Notes: generated by a model not told the origin, from the letters alone. Positions 1 to 8,090 are shown, counted from the first letter of the stretch. The stretch: 64,000 bases of DNA from JAAYDS01 sp012729155 (GCA_036774405.1 DAIPBO010000002.1:62001-126000); one strand, 5' to 3'. Numbers and translations are program-made.

Positions 1-1184
1 CGCTCAGCGCTCACGCGCTCCCAGTAACCGCTCTTGCGAAAGGCCGTCAGCGGATCGGGCGCCAGCCCCATCTCTTCGCGCAGCACCTGCAGCAGGGGGC
101 GCACGTCGGTGCGAAAGGCATCCGATAGCGTTTCCTCGGCCAGTACCACGTCGCCGTTCAGCCGCGCTGCCGACAGCGTAGCGCGATCGACGATCAGTGC
201 CTTGGCGTAGGTCTCCTGACAGACGAGCACCGACTGGATGGTGGCCTCGATCTTGGGCTTGATGTTGTGGCTCTGGTCGATCATATAGGCCACGTTCATA
301 TCGACCGATGGGTCGAGTTCGCCAGCTACCAGCTCGTTAAAGATCAGAAACAGCTCATAGGGATTAACCGAGCCCACAGTGAGGTCATCATCGGCGTACT
401 TTTTGTTGTTAAAGTGAAAGCCGCCCAGCCGCCCCTCGTCGATCAAGAGGGCCACGATCTGTTCGATGTTGGTGCCCAGGGGGTGGTGTCCCAGGTCTAC
501 CAGCACCTGAGCGCGATCGCCCAGTTTCTGGCACATGGTCAAGGCCATGCCCCAATCACCCAGGTCGGTGTGATAGAAGGCGGGTTCAAAGAACTTGTAC
601 TCTATCAGATAACGCATGGGGGCGGGCATGGCGGCATAAGTCTCTTGCAGGCCATCGAGCAGTCGGCGCCGTCGGGCGCGCATGTCGTCCTGCCCCGGGT
701 AGTTGGTGCCATCGGCCAGCCACAAACTGATGACCTGCGAGCCGACCATCTCGGCAATCTCAACGCACTCGAGGATATGCTCTACGGCCTGCCGGCGCAC
801 CTCGCCATCAGGGTTACACAGGCTCCCCAGCTTGTACGTATCGTCCTGGAAGAGGTTAGGATTGATGGCGCCCAGCTCGAGTCCCAGCGATTGTGCATAG
901 GCCAGGAGTTCGCCATAGTCGGGCACCCTATCCCAGGGGATGTGCAGCGCCACTGAAGGTGCGATGCCCGTGTAGCGTTGCACCTGAGCGGCGTCATCGA
1001 GCTTTTGATAGGTGTTGCGCGCGGAGCCGGCCTGTCCGAACACCTTAAAGCGCGTGCCCGAATCACCATAGCCCCACGAGGGGGTCTCGATGCGCTGTTT
1101 CTTCAGTGCCGCTTTGACTTTCTCGACATCGATACCGCGGCTCGCCAACGTTTCGACGAGCAGGCGATACGCTTCTGCTGACAT
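1..1184 (-). CDS. rhaI: L-rhamnose isomerase, RhaI type (3' end cut by window edge)
   Basis: Cytoplasmic TIM-barrel isomerase converting L-rhamnose to L-rhamnulose, the first step of rhamnose catabolism. The 394 visible residues follow the RhaI (Gram-positive/Pseudomonas stutzeri) type along their length: ETPSWGYGDSGTRF near the N-terminus, IAPSVALHIPWD, LWLADGTNYPGQDD, the metal-binding stretch LIEYKFFEPAFYHTD, VDLGHHPLGTN and FNNKKYADDDL. The frame stays open to base 1, where it ends in GYWERVSAE, which in this family lies close to the C-terminus, so probably only a few residues are missing. The ATG at 1184 is preceded by GGAGG. It follows the DeoR regulator by 26 bp in the same direction, so the two are probably one operon. 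Confidence 0.9.
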   Translation of the reverse strand, partial: MSAEAYRLLVETLASRGIDVEKVKAALKKQRIETPSWGYGDSGTRFKVFGQAGSARNTYQKLDDAAQVQRYTGIAPSVALHIPWDRVPDYGELLAYAQSLGLELGAINPNLFQDDTYKLGSLCNPDGEVRRQAVEHILECVEIAEMVGSQVISLWLADGTNYPGQDDMRARRRRLLDGLQETYAAMPAPMRYLIEYKFFEPAFYHTDLGDWGMALTMCQKLGDRAQVLVDLGHHPLGTNIEQIVALLIDEGRLGGFHFNNKKYADDDLTVGSVNPYELFLIFNELVAGELDPSVDMNVAYMIDQSHNIKPKIEATIQSVLVCQETYAKALIVDRATLSAARLNGDVVLAEETLSDAFRTDVRPLLQVLREEMGLAPDPLTAFRKSGYWERVSAE

Positions 1185-1210
1185 GTGCTGCCTCCGTGCA
1201 AGGGATGGTA

Positions 1211-1984
1211 CTAGACGACGACGACCTCGAGGCCCTGATATCGCAACTGCGCGACAACATCCGGCTCGGCTTCGCTATCGGTGATGACCCGCTGAATGCC
1301 GGACAACGGCACGACTGGGGCGAAGGAGACTTTGCCTAGCTTGCTCGAGTCTATGATGACATTGACCTCGCGCACGGCCTGGAGGAATTGCCGCTTGAGT
1401 TCGGCCTCATCGGGGTTGGCGTCGGTGAGGCCTTCTTCGACAGTGAGGCCGCGGCCCCCAAAGAAGCCGCGCTGCAGGTTGCCCTGTCGCAGCACCCAGT
1501 CATCGTTGGAGCCAATGACCGCAGCCGCCTCGCGCCACAAGGAGCCGCCGGGCATCATCACGGCCACGCCGGGCCAGCGCAGCAGTTCTAGCGCAACGTG
1601 AAGCCCGTTGGTGACCACGGTGATATCCCGTTTTTCGTCCAAGCGGTGTGCCACATGCCATGAGGTGGTGCTGGCATCCATGACGATGGCCTCACCATCC
1701 TGAATCAGGCTGGCCGCATAGACGCCGATGCGCTCTTTGGCCGGCACACGAATGCCGCGCCGCACAGCAAAAGAATAGCGCCCGCCCTCGAGAGGTACGG
1801 GCACGGCGCCGCCGTGAGTGCGTATCAGCGCCCCTTCTTGTTCCAGGGCATCGAGATCGGCCCGCACCGTGACCGCTGACACATTGAGGGTCTCGGCCAG
1901 ATCGCCCACAGCCGCATAGCCGTTGCTGTCCAGCTCGCGCAGGATGTACTCGAATCGTTCTCTACGATACAAGCGTCTCGCCAT
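1211..1984 (-). CDS. DeoR-family transcriptional regulator
   Basis: Sugar-responsive repressor of 257 residues, the usual length for DeoR/GlpR proteins. Residues about 6-60 form the winged helix-turn-helix (YILRELDSNGYAAVGDLAE, then VSAVTVRADLDALEQEGALIRTHGGA, the DeoR signature). The rest is the DeoRC phospho-sugar sensor domain, with VVTNGLHVALELL and DSSKLGKVSF. It is the first gene of a leftward unit that continues into rhaI, so control by a rhamnose-pathway intermediate is a reasonable inference. Its promoter and repeated heptamers lie just upstream, which fits autoregulation. Family assignment is firm; the effector is not visible in the sequence. Confidence 0.88.
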   Translation of the reverse strand: MARRLYRRERFEYILRELDSNGYAAVGDLAETLNVSAVTVRADLDALEQEGALIRTHGGAVPVPLEGGRYSFAVRRGIRVPAKERIGVYAASLIQDGEAIVMDASTTSWHVAHRLDEKRDITVVTNGLHVALELLRWPGVAVMMPGGSLWREAAAVIGSNDDWVLRQGNLQRGFFGGRGLTVEEGLTDANPDEAELKRQFLQAVREVNVIIDSSKLGKVSFAPVVPLSGIQRVITDSEAEPDVVAQLRYQGLEVVVV

Positions 1985-1986
1985 GA

Positions 1987-2066
1987 TGCTTTGCGTTTAG
2001 TTTCATTTTGCTTTGGTCTCTTGCGACGCGCCGATTCTAGCATGGCGTGCAGGGTGTGTCAAAGCA
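1987..2066. promoter_or_regulatory. Candidate DeoR operator: three copies of TGCTTTG
   Basis: TGCTTTG occurs at 1987-1993 and 2009-2015 (22 bp apart, about two helical turns) and in inverted form, CAAAGCA, at 2060-2066, where it overlaps the -35 box of the deoR promoter. The two direct copies lie in the untranslated leader, separated by T-rich TTTAGTTTCATTT, which resembles the T-rich operators known for DeoR-type repressors. Binding is inferred, not shown. Confidence 0.45.
2034..2062 (-). promoter_or_regulatory. Sigma-70-type promoter for deoR-rhaI
   Basis: On the minus strand a perfect TTGACA (2057-2062) is separated by 17 bp from TAGAAT (2034-2039). The predicted start of transcription near 2027 gives a leader of about 43 nt containing two of the TGCTTTG repeats. 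Confidence 0.6.
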
Positions 2067-2117
2067 AGGTGGCGCATGGACGCGATTCGCAGAGCTGCTG
2101 CGTCGAGCGACTGGCCA

Positions 2118-3110
2118 TCAGCCCAGTGTGAGGCCGTTGCGCTTCATATAGTCGTGCACCGCGCGCATCCCCTGGTCAAAGGTCATGCGCGGCGCATAGC
2201 CCAACTGCTGTTGTGCTTTGGTGATGGGGTATAGCTGATCGGTGCCCATCAGCTCGACCATCAGGCGGGTGAGGGGCGGACGGTCGGTGCGGCCGCGCAG
2301 ATTGTACCAACCCTCCCACAGCGAGGCCAAGGTAAAGGCGCGCCGATAGGGGTAGCTCTTGCGCGGAGGCGGTAACTCGGCCAGGCCGGCAAGTTGTTCG
2401 ATGTAGTGCGCCCAGGTGATGTCGCTGGCATCGGACGCGTTGTATGCTTGGCCCACCGCCTGCTCATTGTCGGCGGCCAGCAGCATCAGGTCCACCAGAT
2501 TGCCTACATAGGTCAACCCAGCGATGTGCTGGCCCTCGTCGATGTGGGGGAGTTGTCTACGGCGCAGCAGCTCAATGAGCCCCGCGACCAACAAACGGCT
2601 CCCTGGGCCAAAGACGGTGGCCGGGCGGATGATCGACACGGGCAGTTTGACGCTGCGATGGTGGTTCCACACCAGCCGTTCACCCTCGATCTTGCTGTCG
2701 GTGTAGGCGATGCCCCGCGGTGAAGGCCTTTCGGATTCGCTCACCGGCCGACCCGGAAAGCCGTAGATGTCTGTGGTGCTGACGAACACAAAGCGTGAGA
2801 CGCGGGCGCGCGTGGCTGCAGCCAGAATATTGCGCACACCGATGACATTGGCCTGCTCAAAGGCCTGCGGCGGGCCATAGTCTTGCACCAGGGCAGCGCA
2901 GTGGTAAACGCGCTCGACGCCATCAGCAGCGGCCATGAGGGTGGCATTATCCGTGAGGCTACCTATGCGCAGCTCTACGCCCAACTCGCGCAACCGCGCA
3001 GCCTGGCTGGTCGGGCGCACCAGGGCGCGCACCGTCTCGCCACGGGCCAGTAGCGCTTCCACCAAATGAGAGCCGATCATGCCGGTGGCGCCGGTAACCA
3101 GGTTCAGCAT
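2118..3110 (-). CDS. NAD(P)-dependent epimerase/dehydratase (extended SDR)
   Basis: Extended short-chain dehydrogenase of 330 residues, nearest in pattern to 3-beta-HSD/nucleoside-sugar epimerase-like proteins. It shows the N-terminal dinucleotide motif TGATGMIGSHLVEALL (residues about 7-22), an FVFVSTTDIYG strand and the catalytic YTDSK (YxxxK) about 30 residues later. VIRPATVFGPG-like text (IIRPATVFGPGSR) is typical of the family. The substrate cannot be read from the sequence; a sugar nucleotide or a steroid/terpenoid-like alcohol are both possible. It is the last gene of a leftward set of four, 57 bp after the DUF84 gene. The ATG at 3110 has GGAGG seven bases upstream. Confidence 0.85.
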   Translation of the reverse strand: MLNLVTGATGMIGSHLVEALLARGETVRALVRPTSQAARLRELGVELRIGSLTDNATLMAAADGVERVYHCAALVQDYGPPQAFEQANVIGVRNILAAATRARVSRFVFVSTTDIYGFPGRPVSESERPSPRGIAYTDSKIEGERLVWNHHRSVKLPVSIIRPATVFGPGSRLLVAGLIELLRRRQLPHIDEGQHIAGLTYVGNLVDLMLLAADNEQAVGQAYNASDASDITWAHYIEQLAGLAELPPPRKSYPYRRAFTLASLWEGWYNLRGRTDRPPLTRLMVELMGTDQLYPITKAQQQLGYAPRMTFDQGMRAVHDYMKRNGLTLG

Positions 3111-3167
3111 GCCGTACCTCCGTTGTGCCCTCGCGGTGGCTACGCTGCCATGGCGCAGTCGCCGCTA

Positions 3168-3704
3168 TTATGCTTGCGCGTCGCTGTACAGATCGGGCCG
3201 CACAAACGGCGCCAGGGCTAGCCCCACTCCCACCCGAAAGGTGAGCTCGCGCGGCACAATGCCTTGCGTGAGGATGCCCGCAGCCCCCAGGCCGTGTTTG
3301 GTGTCGTGCTGGCCCGTGAGGCGATCCATGATCGGCCCAAGCTCGCCACCGGCGCGCAGCTCGCACGCGATGGACTCGGGCAGCGGCAGGCTACCCCCGT
3401 TGGCCAGACTCTGTCGCCCCTGAAGATCGACCACGGCCACCCAGTTGGTCAGATAGAGAACACCGTTGTCTTCTTGGGCAGCGCCCTCCATACCGATGCC
3501 CAGCTCAGCGCCTGGCATCATCGCCAGGGCTTTGCGGGCGCGCTCGATGGCGCCCTGTTGCCCTTCTGCAGCAGACATGGGCATCTCGCTCACCCCCGAG
3601 GGCGCGGCGACCGGCGCCAGCTCGGCGTGCGGCCACACCATCTCGACGGCGTTGCGTACTGCCTTGACCTTGGCGCGGTTCGTAGAGCCAACGGCGATGA
3701 TCAT
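3168..3704 (-). CDS. Inosine/xanthosine triphosphatase-like protein (DUF84, YjjX family)
   Basis: Probable house-cleaning phosphatase acting on deaminated purine triphosphates (ITP/XTP). The 178-residue protein matches the family length and shows the N-terminal VGSTNRAKVKAVRNAV, the central SGVSEMPMSAAEGQQGA and the GIGMEGA segment that in YjjX follows helix 3. It lies between an HAD phosphatase (4 bp away) and an SDR in a leftward set. The GAGGATA motif upstream supports the ATG at 3704. Family assignment is confident; the preferred nucleotide is not visible. Confidence 0.82.
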   Translation of the reverse strand: MIIAVGSTNRAKVKAVRNAVEMVWPHAELAPVAAPSGVSEMPMSAAEGQQGAIERARKALAMMPGAELGIGMEGAAQEDNGVLYLTNWVAVVDLQGRQSLANGGSLPLPESIACELRAGGELGPIMDRLTGQHDTKHGLGAAGILTQGIVPRELTFRVGVGLALAPFVRPDLYSDAQA

Positions 3705-3707
3705 GCG

Positions 3708-4520
3708 CTATCCTCGCAATACGTGTTCTTCGATGACCTGGGCCAGACCATCATTCTGCACCGACGGCGCAACGTTTGGCGCCTGCAGACGAACATCCTC
3801 AGGCGCATTGCCCATCACAAAGCCCAGGCCGGCTTTGGACACAAATGTCAGGTCACTGGGAGAATCGCCCACCGCCAGCACATCCCCCCAACCCAGGCCA
3901 AGATGCGCCAAGGCCACTTTGAGGCCCGTGTCTTTGTCCTCGCCCGGCAGCATGACATTGGCGAACCATCCAGGGAAGCCTGTCGACACGCCCCAACTGA
4001 GCACCGCAGTCCCGCTTAGCGCCTCGGTGGCATGCGCTAGAAGAGGGCGCTGGCTCTCGCTGGGCAACACGAACTGTGCTTTGAGGATGCGTGCACTCCG
4101 ATCCAGCGCATCAAAGTTCGTCAGCACCTGATCGTCGCCCAGTTTGGTCTGCTGAAAGGCGCTCTCGGGCCCCACACGTTCGATGAAGCAATGCTCCATG
4201 GTGTGTAACTCGAGAAACAGCTCATGGCGACGTGCGATGGCAATGAGTGCCTCTACAATGGCCCACTCGAGTGCACGGGCGTACAGCGTCTCGCCGTTGC
4301 CGTCGAGGGCCACCACCGCGCCGTTGAACACCACCTGTGGGGCATTGAGGCCGAGCTCTTGCACGTAAGGTCGAGTGGTAGCCCAGTTACGCCCTGTGAC
4401 CAGTGAAACGCCTACGCCCTGCGCCTGGGCCGCGGCGATGGCCGCTCGGGTACGCGGGCTGACAGTAAAGTCCGCGCCGATCAGAGTGCCATCAACATCC
4501 AACGCCAGGAGCTTGATCAT
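3708..4520 (-). CDS. Cof-type HAD-superfamily hydrolase
   Basis: Soluble phosphatase of 270 residues with the type IIB (Cof) cap. Motif I is LALDVDGTLIGADF (nucleophile Asp at about residue 8), motif II is SLVTGRNW, and the C-terminal motif IV is LAVGDSPSDLTFV, where this family usually has GDxxND. The Asn of that motif is replaced by Ser. The substrate is probably a small sugar phosphate or flavin/PLP-type phosphate, as in relatives. Its start codon overlaps the stop of the GNAT gene (ATGA), so the two are translationally coupled. Confidence 0.85.
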   Translation of the reverse strand: MIKLLALDVDGTLIGADFTVSPRTRAAIAAAQAQGVGVSLVTGRNWATTRPYVQELGLNAPQVVFNGAVVALDGNGETLYARALEWAIVEALIAIARRHELFLELHTMEHCFIERVGPESAFQQTKLGDDQVLTNFDALDRSARILKAQFVLPSESQRPLLAHATEALSGTAVLSWGVSTGFPGWFANVMLPGEDKDTGLKVALAHLGLGWGDVLAVGDSPSDLTFVSKAGLGFVMGNAPEDVRLQAPNVAPSVQNDGLAQVIEEHVLRG

Positions 4521-5035
4521 GCCGGGGTTGACCTCAGGCGGGCCATGGTGTAGGCGTCCAGGTAACGGCCTTCACCGTAGGCATAGTCGCGCAGTGTGCC
4601 CTCGATCTCGAACCCAAAGCGCTGGTACAAGTGGATGGCCTCCTGATTGTGAGTGTATACCTGCAGCTCGAGCCGGTGCAGATTGAGCCAGTTGTCGGCG
4701 ATGTCGAGGATGGCCGTCATCAATCGACTGCCGATGCCGCGCCGCGTATAGTCATCGTGGACCATGACGCCGACCTGGCCGACATGGGCGCGACGTTGAC
4801 GCATCGACTCAAGGCTCGCGGCACCGACAATCTGCCCATCGGTAACCGCCACCAGCGTTCTTCGCGTATCCAGGCCCTGCTCGAGAATACGGCGCGAACT
4901 GTCCGACGAGGCGTAGGGCACGGCAAGCGTGTGGCGTTGCACATGAGGGCAGTTGCGTAGCGCTGCCCAACCTTCCAGATCGCTCATCTCTAGCGACCGA
5001 ATAACGAGGTCTCCACCGGTGCTCATCTTGCCCAT
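4517..5035 (-). CDS. GNAT-family N-acetyltransferase
   Basis: Acetyl-CoA-dependent acetyltransferase of 172 residues. The cofactor-binding motif A is seen as VMVHDDYTRRGIGSRLM (R/QxxGxG/A pattern), followed by LELQVYTHNQEAIHLYQRFGFEIEG, the motif B region that resembles RimI and phosphinothricin acetyltransferases. The acceptor is unknown. It is the first gene of the leftward four-gene set; its promoter is at 5057-5085. A conserved function shared with the DUF84 and HAD genes is not evident. Confidence 0.85.
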   Translation of the reverse strand: MGKMSTGGDLVIRSLEMSDLEGWAALRNCPHVQRHTLAVPYASSDSSRRILEQGLDTRRTLVAVTDGQIVGAASLESMRQRRAHVGQVGVMVHDDYTRRGIGSRLMTAILDIADNWLNLHRLELQVYTHNQEAIHLYQRFGFEIEGTLRDYAYGEGRYLDAYTMARLRSTPA

Positions 5036-5056
5036 TCCTATACCTACCGTACCCCC

Positions 5057-5085
5057 ATTTTAAGGTTGGCATGGTATTTGAGCAA
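5057..5085 (-). promoter_or_regulatory. Promoter for the leftward GNAT-HAD-DUF84-SDR set
   Basis: On the minus strand TTGCTC (5080-5085) and TAAAAT (5057-5062) are 17 bp apart. It is divergent from the rightward promoter at 5101-5129. Confidence 0.45.
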
Positions 5086-5100
5086 GCATTGGGTTGGGCC

Positions 5101-5129
5101 TTGTCGGCGCCGCATGATGGACATAGAAT
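5101..5129 (+). promoter_or_regulatory. Promoter for the DsrE-like gene
   Basis: TTGTCG (5101-5106) and TAGAAT (5124-5129) with a 17-bp spacer. The ATG follows 21 bp after the -10 box with an AAAGGAGG ribosome site between them. Confidence 0.5.
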
Positions 5130-5150
5130 GGGGGTCAAAGGAGGGTCGCC

Positions 5151-5507
5151 ATGCCCGAGCGAGTGGTATTCGTGCTCTTTGCCGGCCCCGAGATGCCCTG
5201 CAAGGTGCAGCACGCGCTGCTCTTTAGCCGTGATATTGCGCGTAACGGCGGCGAGGCGCAGGTTGTGTTCGAGGGCAATGCCCCCAAGCTGCTCATCGAG
5301 CTGCAGCAGGGACAGAGCAAGATCGCCGGCCTGTTCAAAATGTGCCTCGACGAAGGACTCATCGCTGGTGTGTGCAAGGGTTGCGCCATGGTGCATGGCG
5401 CTGTGCACGCTGCGCAAGAGCTGGGCCTGCCCCTGCTCGATGGTGCCTTTGGCCATGTCAGCCTGGTTCCCTATCTCCGTGCTGGCATGAATGTGATCGC
5501 CCTGTAG
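5151..5507 (+). CDS. DsrE/DsrF-like family protein
   Basis: Small soluble protein of 118 residues with a DsrE-like alpha/beta fold pattern: a first strand VVFVLFAG, an ALLFSRDIARNGGEAQVVFEG helix-strand segment, a central KGCAMVHGAVHAAQELGL segment with a Cys at the place where DsrE-family sulfur carriers often have one, and a C-terminal hydrophobic strand. Relatives include sulfur-transfer proteins and uncharacterised cytosolic proteins, so a sulfur role is only possible. A strong AAAGGAGG precedes the ATG. The homocysteine methyltransferase gene follows after 24 bp and is probably co-transcribed, which fits a sulfur-linked role. Confidence 0.7.
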   Translation: MPERVVFVLFAGPEMPCKVQHALLFSRDIARNGGEAQVVFEGNAPKLLIELQQGQSKIAGLFKMCLDEGLIAGVCKGCAMVHGAVHAAQELGLPLLDGAFGHVSLVPYLRAGMNVIAL

Positions 5508-5531
5508 AACACCGCAACGAGGAGATTGCTC

Positions 5532-6401
5532 ATGAGGACCTCAATCCTTGACAGGCTGGCCAGTGGCGATTTGATCATTGGCGACGGCGCTTTTGGCACC
5601 ATGCTTCAGGGGGTTGGCCTGCCTGCTGGCACGATGCCCGAGGCCTGGACGCTTGAAAAGCCCGACGCGGTGCAGGCGGTGCACGAGCTCTATGTCGAGG
5701 CAGGCGCTGACTATGTGACGACCAACACCTTTGGGGCGAGCGCTCCTCGTTTGGCCGATGGTGGCCTGGGGGGGCGTGTCGCCGAGTTGAACCGACGCGC
5801 GGTCGAACTTGCGCGCGCCGCCGCAGCCGGGCGCGCCTGGGTGGCAGGCTCTGTGGGCCCGACCGGGCAGTTGATGGAGCCTTATGGTCCCCTGAGTGTT
5901 GAGCGAGCCGAAGAGATCTATGCCGAGCAGGTGGTCGCCCTGGCCGAGGCCGGGGTGGATCTGTTCGTCATCGAAACGCATCACGACGCCGACGAGGCCT
6001 GTGCTGCTGTGCGTATGGCACGCAGGCACACCGACCTGCCCATCTTTTGCACGTTTGCCTTTAACAAGCGAGGTCGCACCATGATGGGCTTGCGCCCCGC
6101 CGAGGCGGCCCACCGAGTTGCCGAAGAAGGTGGCAATGTGGTGGGCGCCAACTGCGGCGACGGTCCTGACGCAGTGGCCGCCGCACTGGAGGCCTTTCGG
6201 GCCGCAACCGAGCTGCCGTTGCTGGCCAAGGCCAACGCGGGTATACCGCAGGTGTCTGGTGAGGCTACCGTGTGGGACGTTTCCGCAGTAGACATGGCGA
6301 CACATGCACGACGCTTTGTGGATCTGGGCGCTCGGATCATCGGTGGGTGCTGCGGCACCACGCCCGCGCATATTGCCGCCCTGGTGGGCGCGTTACGCTA
6401 G
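5532..6401 (+). CDS. Homocysteine S-methyltransferase family protein
   Basis: Zinc-dependent TIM-barrel methyltransferase of 289 residues that probably moves a methyl group to homocysteine or a related thiol. The zinc ligands are seen in GANCGDGP (about residue 205) and GGCCGTTPAHI near the C-terminus. Other family segments are GAFGTMLQ, TNTFGAS and AGSVGPTGQ. It is a stand-alone Hcy-binding domain, like BHMT or the first domain of MetH, without cobalamin or folate domains. The ATG at 5532 is chosen because GAGGAG lies seven bases before it; an upstream in-frame TTG at 5526 has no ribosome site. The methyl donor is not identifiable. Confidence 0.85.
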   Translation: MRTSILDRLASGDLIIGDGAFGTMLQGVGLPAGTMPEAWTLEKPDAVQAVHELYVEAGADYVTTNTFGASAPRLADGGLGGRVAELNRRAVELARAAAAGRAWVAGSVGPTGQLMEPYGPLSVERAEEIYAEQVVALAEAGVDLFVIETHHDADEACAAVRMARRHTDLPIFCTFAFNKRGRTMMGLRPAEAAHRVAEEGGNVVGANCGDGPDAVAAALEAFRAATELPLLAKANAGIPQVSGEATVWDVSAVDMATHARRFVDLGARIIGGCCGTTPAHIAALVGALR

Positions 6402-6434
6402 CCAGTGCAGCTCGCATCGTGCAACGCGCTCGGC

Positions 6435-6463
6435 TCGCCAGCTGGGCGCGTTGTGATTATGAT
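6435..6463 (+). promoter_or_regulatory. Possible promoter for the DegT aminotransferase gene
   Basis: TCGCCA (6435-6440) and TATGAT (6458-6463) with a 17-bp spacer. The -35 matches consensus at four of six positions. Confidence 0.35.
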
Positions 6464-6496
6464 GCCCATGAGCAGAGAGGGTGATGGAGGTGCGAT

Positions 6497-7774
6497 ATGG
6501 CCATTCTGGCGATCGACGGCGGTGTGCCGCTGCGGCCCGAGCCCCTGCACGGTGGCTTTCACGGCTCGGCCGAGATCGATGACGCAGAGATTGAGCAGGT
6601 GCTCGAGGTGCTCAAGAGCAAACTGCTGTTTCGCCATCTGGCCGAAGAACAAGGCACCTCGCGCACAGCCTGGCTTGAAAACTGGTACTGCGAGCGGTTA
6701 GGGCGCAAGCACGCTCTGGCAGTGAACGGCGGCACCTCGGCTTTGATTGCGGCGTTGTTCGGCGTGGATGTGGGGCCGGGCGACGAGGTCATTCTGCCCG
6801 CTTACACTTATGTGGCTACCGCGGCGGCTATCATCGCAGCGGGGGCTGTGCCGGTCATCGCTGAAATCGATACATCGCTGAATATGGACCCGGCCGATCT
6901 GGAGCGCAAGATCACACCCCACACACGCGCTGTGGTGCCCGTACATATGCGTGGCGTGCCGGCGCGCATGGATGAGATCATGTCGGTGGCCCGAGCCCAC
7001 AACCTGATCGTCGTTGAGGATGTGGCGCAGTCCAACGGCGCGAGCTATCGCGGAAGCCCGCTGGGCACCATCGGTAATGTGGGGTGCTTTAGTTTTCAGC
7101 AGTACAAGATCATCACCTCGGGCGAGGGTGGTCTCGTGATCACCGACGATGACCGCATCTATGATCGAGCGCGCATGCAGGCCGACTGCGCGGCGCGTTT
7201 CTGGGAGGATTCCCACGCTCAGGCCGGCGCGTACGATTTCGTGCTCTCGGGCGAGAACTACCGGTTGTGCGAGCTCTCTGCAGCGGTGGTGTGGGCGCAA
7301 CGCCAAAGGCTTGACCCGATCATCGCGCGCTGCCGTGCCGTCAAGCGACGTGTGCTGGCTGCCATCGCCGGTGCACCTGGCATCACCCCGCAAGATGTGC
7401 CCGACCCGGACGGCGAGTGCGGCATCACACTGACGCTGCTGTGTGACGATGCTCCGGCAGCCCGGCGCTTTGCGCGGGCACTGCGCGCCGAGAACATCAT
7501 GTGCGGCACCGTGCACGATCAGGGCATCCCCGACCGGCACATCTACAGCCACTGGCCCTTTATGATGAGTGATCTGACGCCCGAGCGGCGAGCTCCCTGG
7601 CGCCACCCGCTCTACCGTGGTGCTGTGCGCGGCTACACCCCTGACCAGTGCCCGGAGTCGCTTGCTGTCTTGGGTCGTGCGGTCATGTTCTACTTTGATC
7701 AGTTCTTTAGCGATGACGATGCTAACTCGTTGGCTGAGGGCGTCTGGAAGGTGAGTAAAGCGCTGCTCGCCTAG
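6497..7774 (+). CDS. DegT/DnrJ/EryC1/StrS-family aminotransferase
   Basis: PLP-dependent fold-type I enzyme of 425 residues that aminates keto sugars or cyclitols in relatives. The cofactor lysine is K204 in FSFQQYKIITSGEGG. Substrate and PLP segments NGGTSALIAALFG, ILPAYTYVATAAAI, VPVHMRGVPARMDEI and VEDVAQSNGASY are all present. The pattern is close to AHBA synthase/deoxy-scyllo-inosose aminotransferase-like proteins. It stands alone between a methyltransferase gene and the trpS leader, without other sugar-nucleotide genes nearby, so its product is unclear. The ATG has ATGGAGG seven bases upstream. Confidence 0.85.
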   Translation: MAILAIDGGVPLRPEPLHGGFHGSAEIDDAEIEQVLEVLKSKLLFRHLAEEQGTSRTAWLENWYCERLGRKHALAVNGGTSALIAALFGVDVGPGDEVILPAYTYVATAAAIIAAGAVPVIAEIDTSLNMDPADLERKITPHTRAVVPVHMRGVPARMDEIMSVARAHNLIVVEDVAQSNGASYRGSPLGTIGNVGCFSFQQYKIITSGEGGLVITDDDRIYDRARMQADCAARFWEDSHAQAGAYDFVLSGENYRLCELSAAVVWAQRQRLDPIIARCRAVKRRVLAAIAGAPGITPQDVPDPDGECGITLTLLCDDAPAARRFARALRAENIMCGTVHDQGIPDRHIYSHWPFMMSDLTPERRAPWRHPLYRGAVRGYTPDQCPESLAVLGRAVMFYFDQFFSDDDANSLAEGVWKVSKALLA

Positions 7775-7787
7775 CCAGCCTGACGAG

Positions 7788-7816
7788 TTGACATCATGGT
7801 GCGGGCGGGCTAGTAT
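7788..7816 (+). promoter_or_regulatory. Promoter for the trpS T-box transcript
   Basis: Perfect TTGACA (7788-7793), a 17-bp spacer and TAGTAT (7811-7816). The predicted start near 7823 places the whole T-box leader in the transcript. Confidence 0.6.
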
Positions 7817-7823
7817 GTGGCCA

Positions 7824-8090
7824 AAGCTTTGAGTCGGAAGAGTAACCGGCCATGCCGCGCGCAGAGAGCCCCGACAGGCTGTAAGAGGGGTGCGAAGGGC
7901 GGTCGGCGAATGGGCCGAGGAGCTGCGCAGGTGAAGTGAGTAGCCTGTGCCGGTTGGGCGCCGTTATCGCGCTCGAACGGCGGCATCTGCCGTTCAAGAG
8001 GGGGGCAGAGGGATATCTGCCCAACCAGGGTGGCACCGCGAGAGACGCCTCTCGTCCCTGTAGCAGCAGGGCGCGAGGGGCGTTTTGCTT
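7824..8090 (+). promoter_or_regulatory. Tryptophan T-box leader controlling trpS
   Basis: Leader RNA that senses uncharged tRNA. AGAGAG at 7863-7868 matches the stem I consensus. GAA-TGG-GCC-GAG at 7908-7918 has the layout of a specifier loop with codon UGG (Trp) at 7911-7913. A hairpin with arms 7975-7981 and 7989-7995 and another with arms 8003-8009 and 8016-8022 lie where stems II/III are expected. The T-box core AGGGTGGCACCGCG is at 8027-8040. Its bulge UGGC (8031-8034) would pair with the GCCA end of tRNA-Trp, whose discriminator base is G in bacteria. A terminator follows, and trpS is the next gene. Confidence 0.9.
8045..8090 (+). terminator. Regulated terminator of the T-box leader
   Basis: ACGCCTCTCG-CCCTG (8045-8060) pairs with CAGGG-CGAGGGGCGT (8067-8082), followed by TTTTGCTTT. 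The 5' arm overlaps the 3' side of the antiterminator, the normal mutually exclusive T-box arrangement. Confidence 0.85.

Noticed and set aside
6698..7606. Long open frame on the minus strand
   Set aside because: It is the shadow of the DegT aminotransferase gene, with low-complexity His/Arg/Gly composition and no family features.
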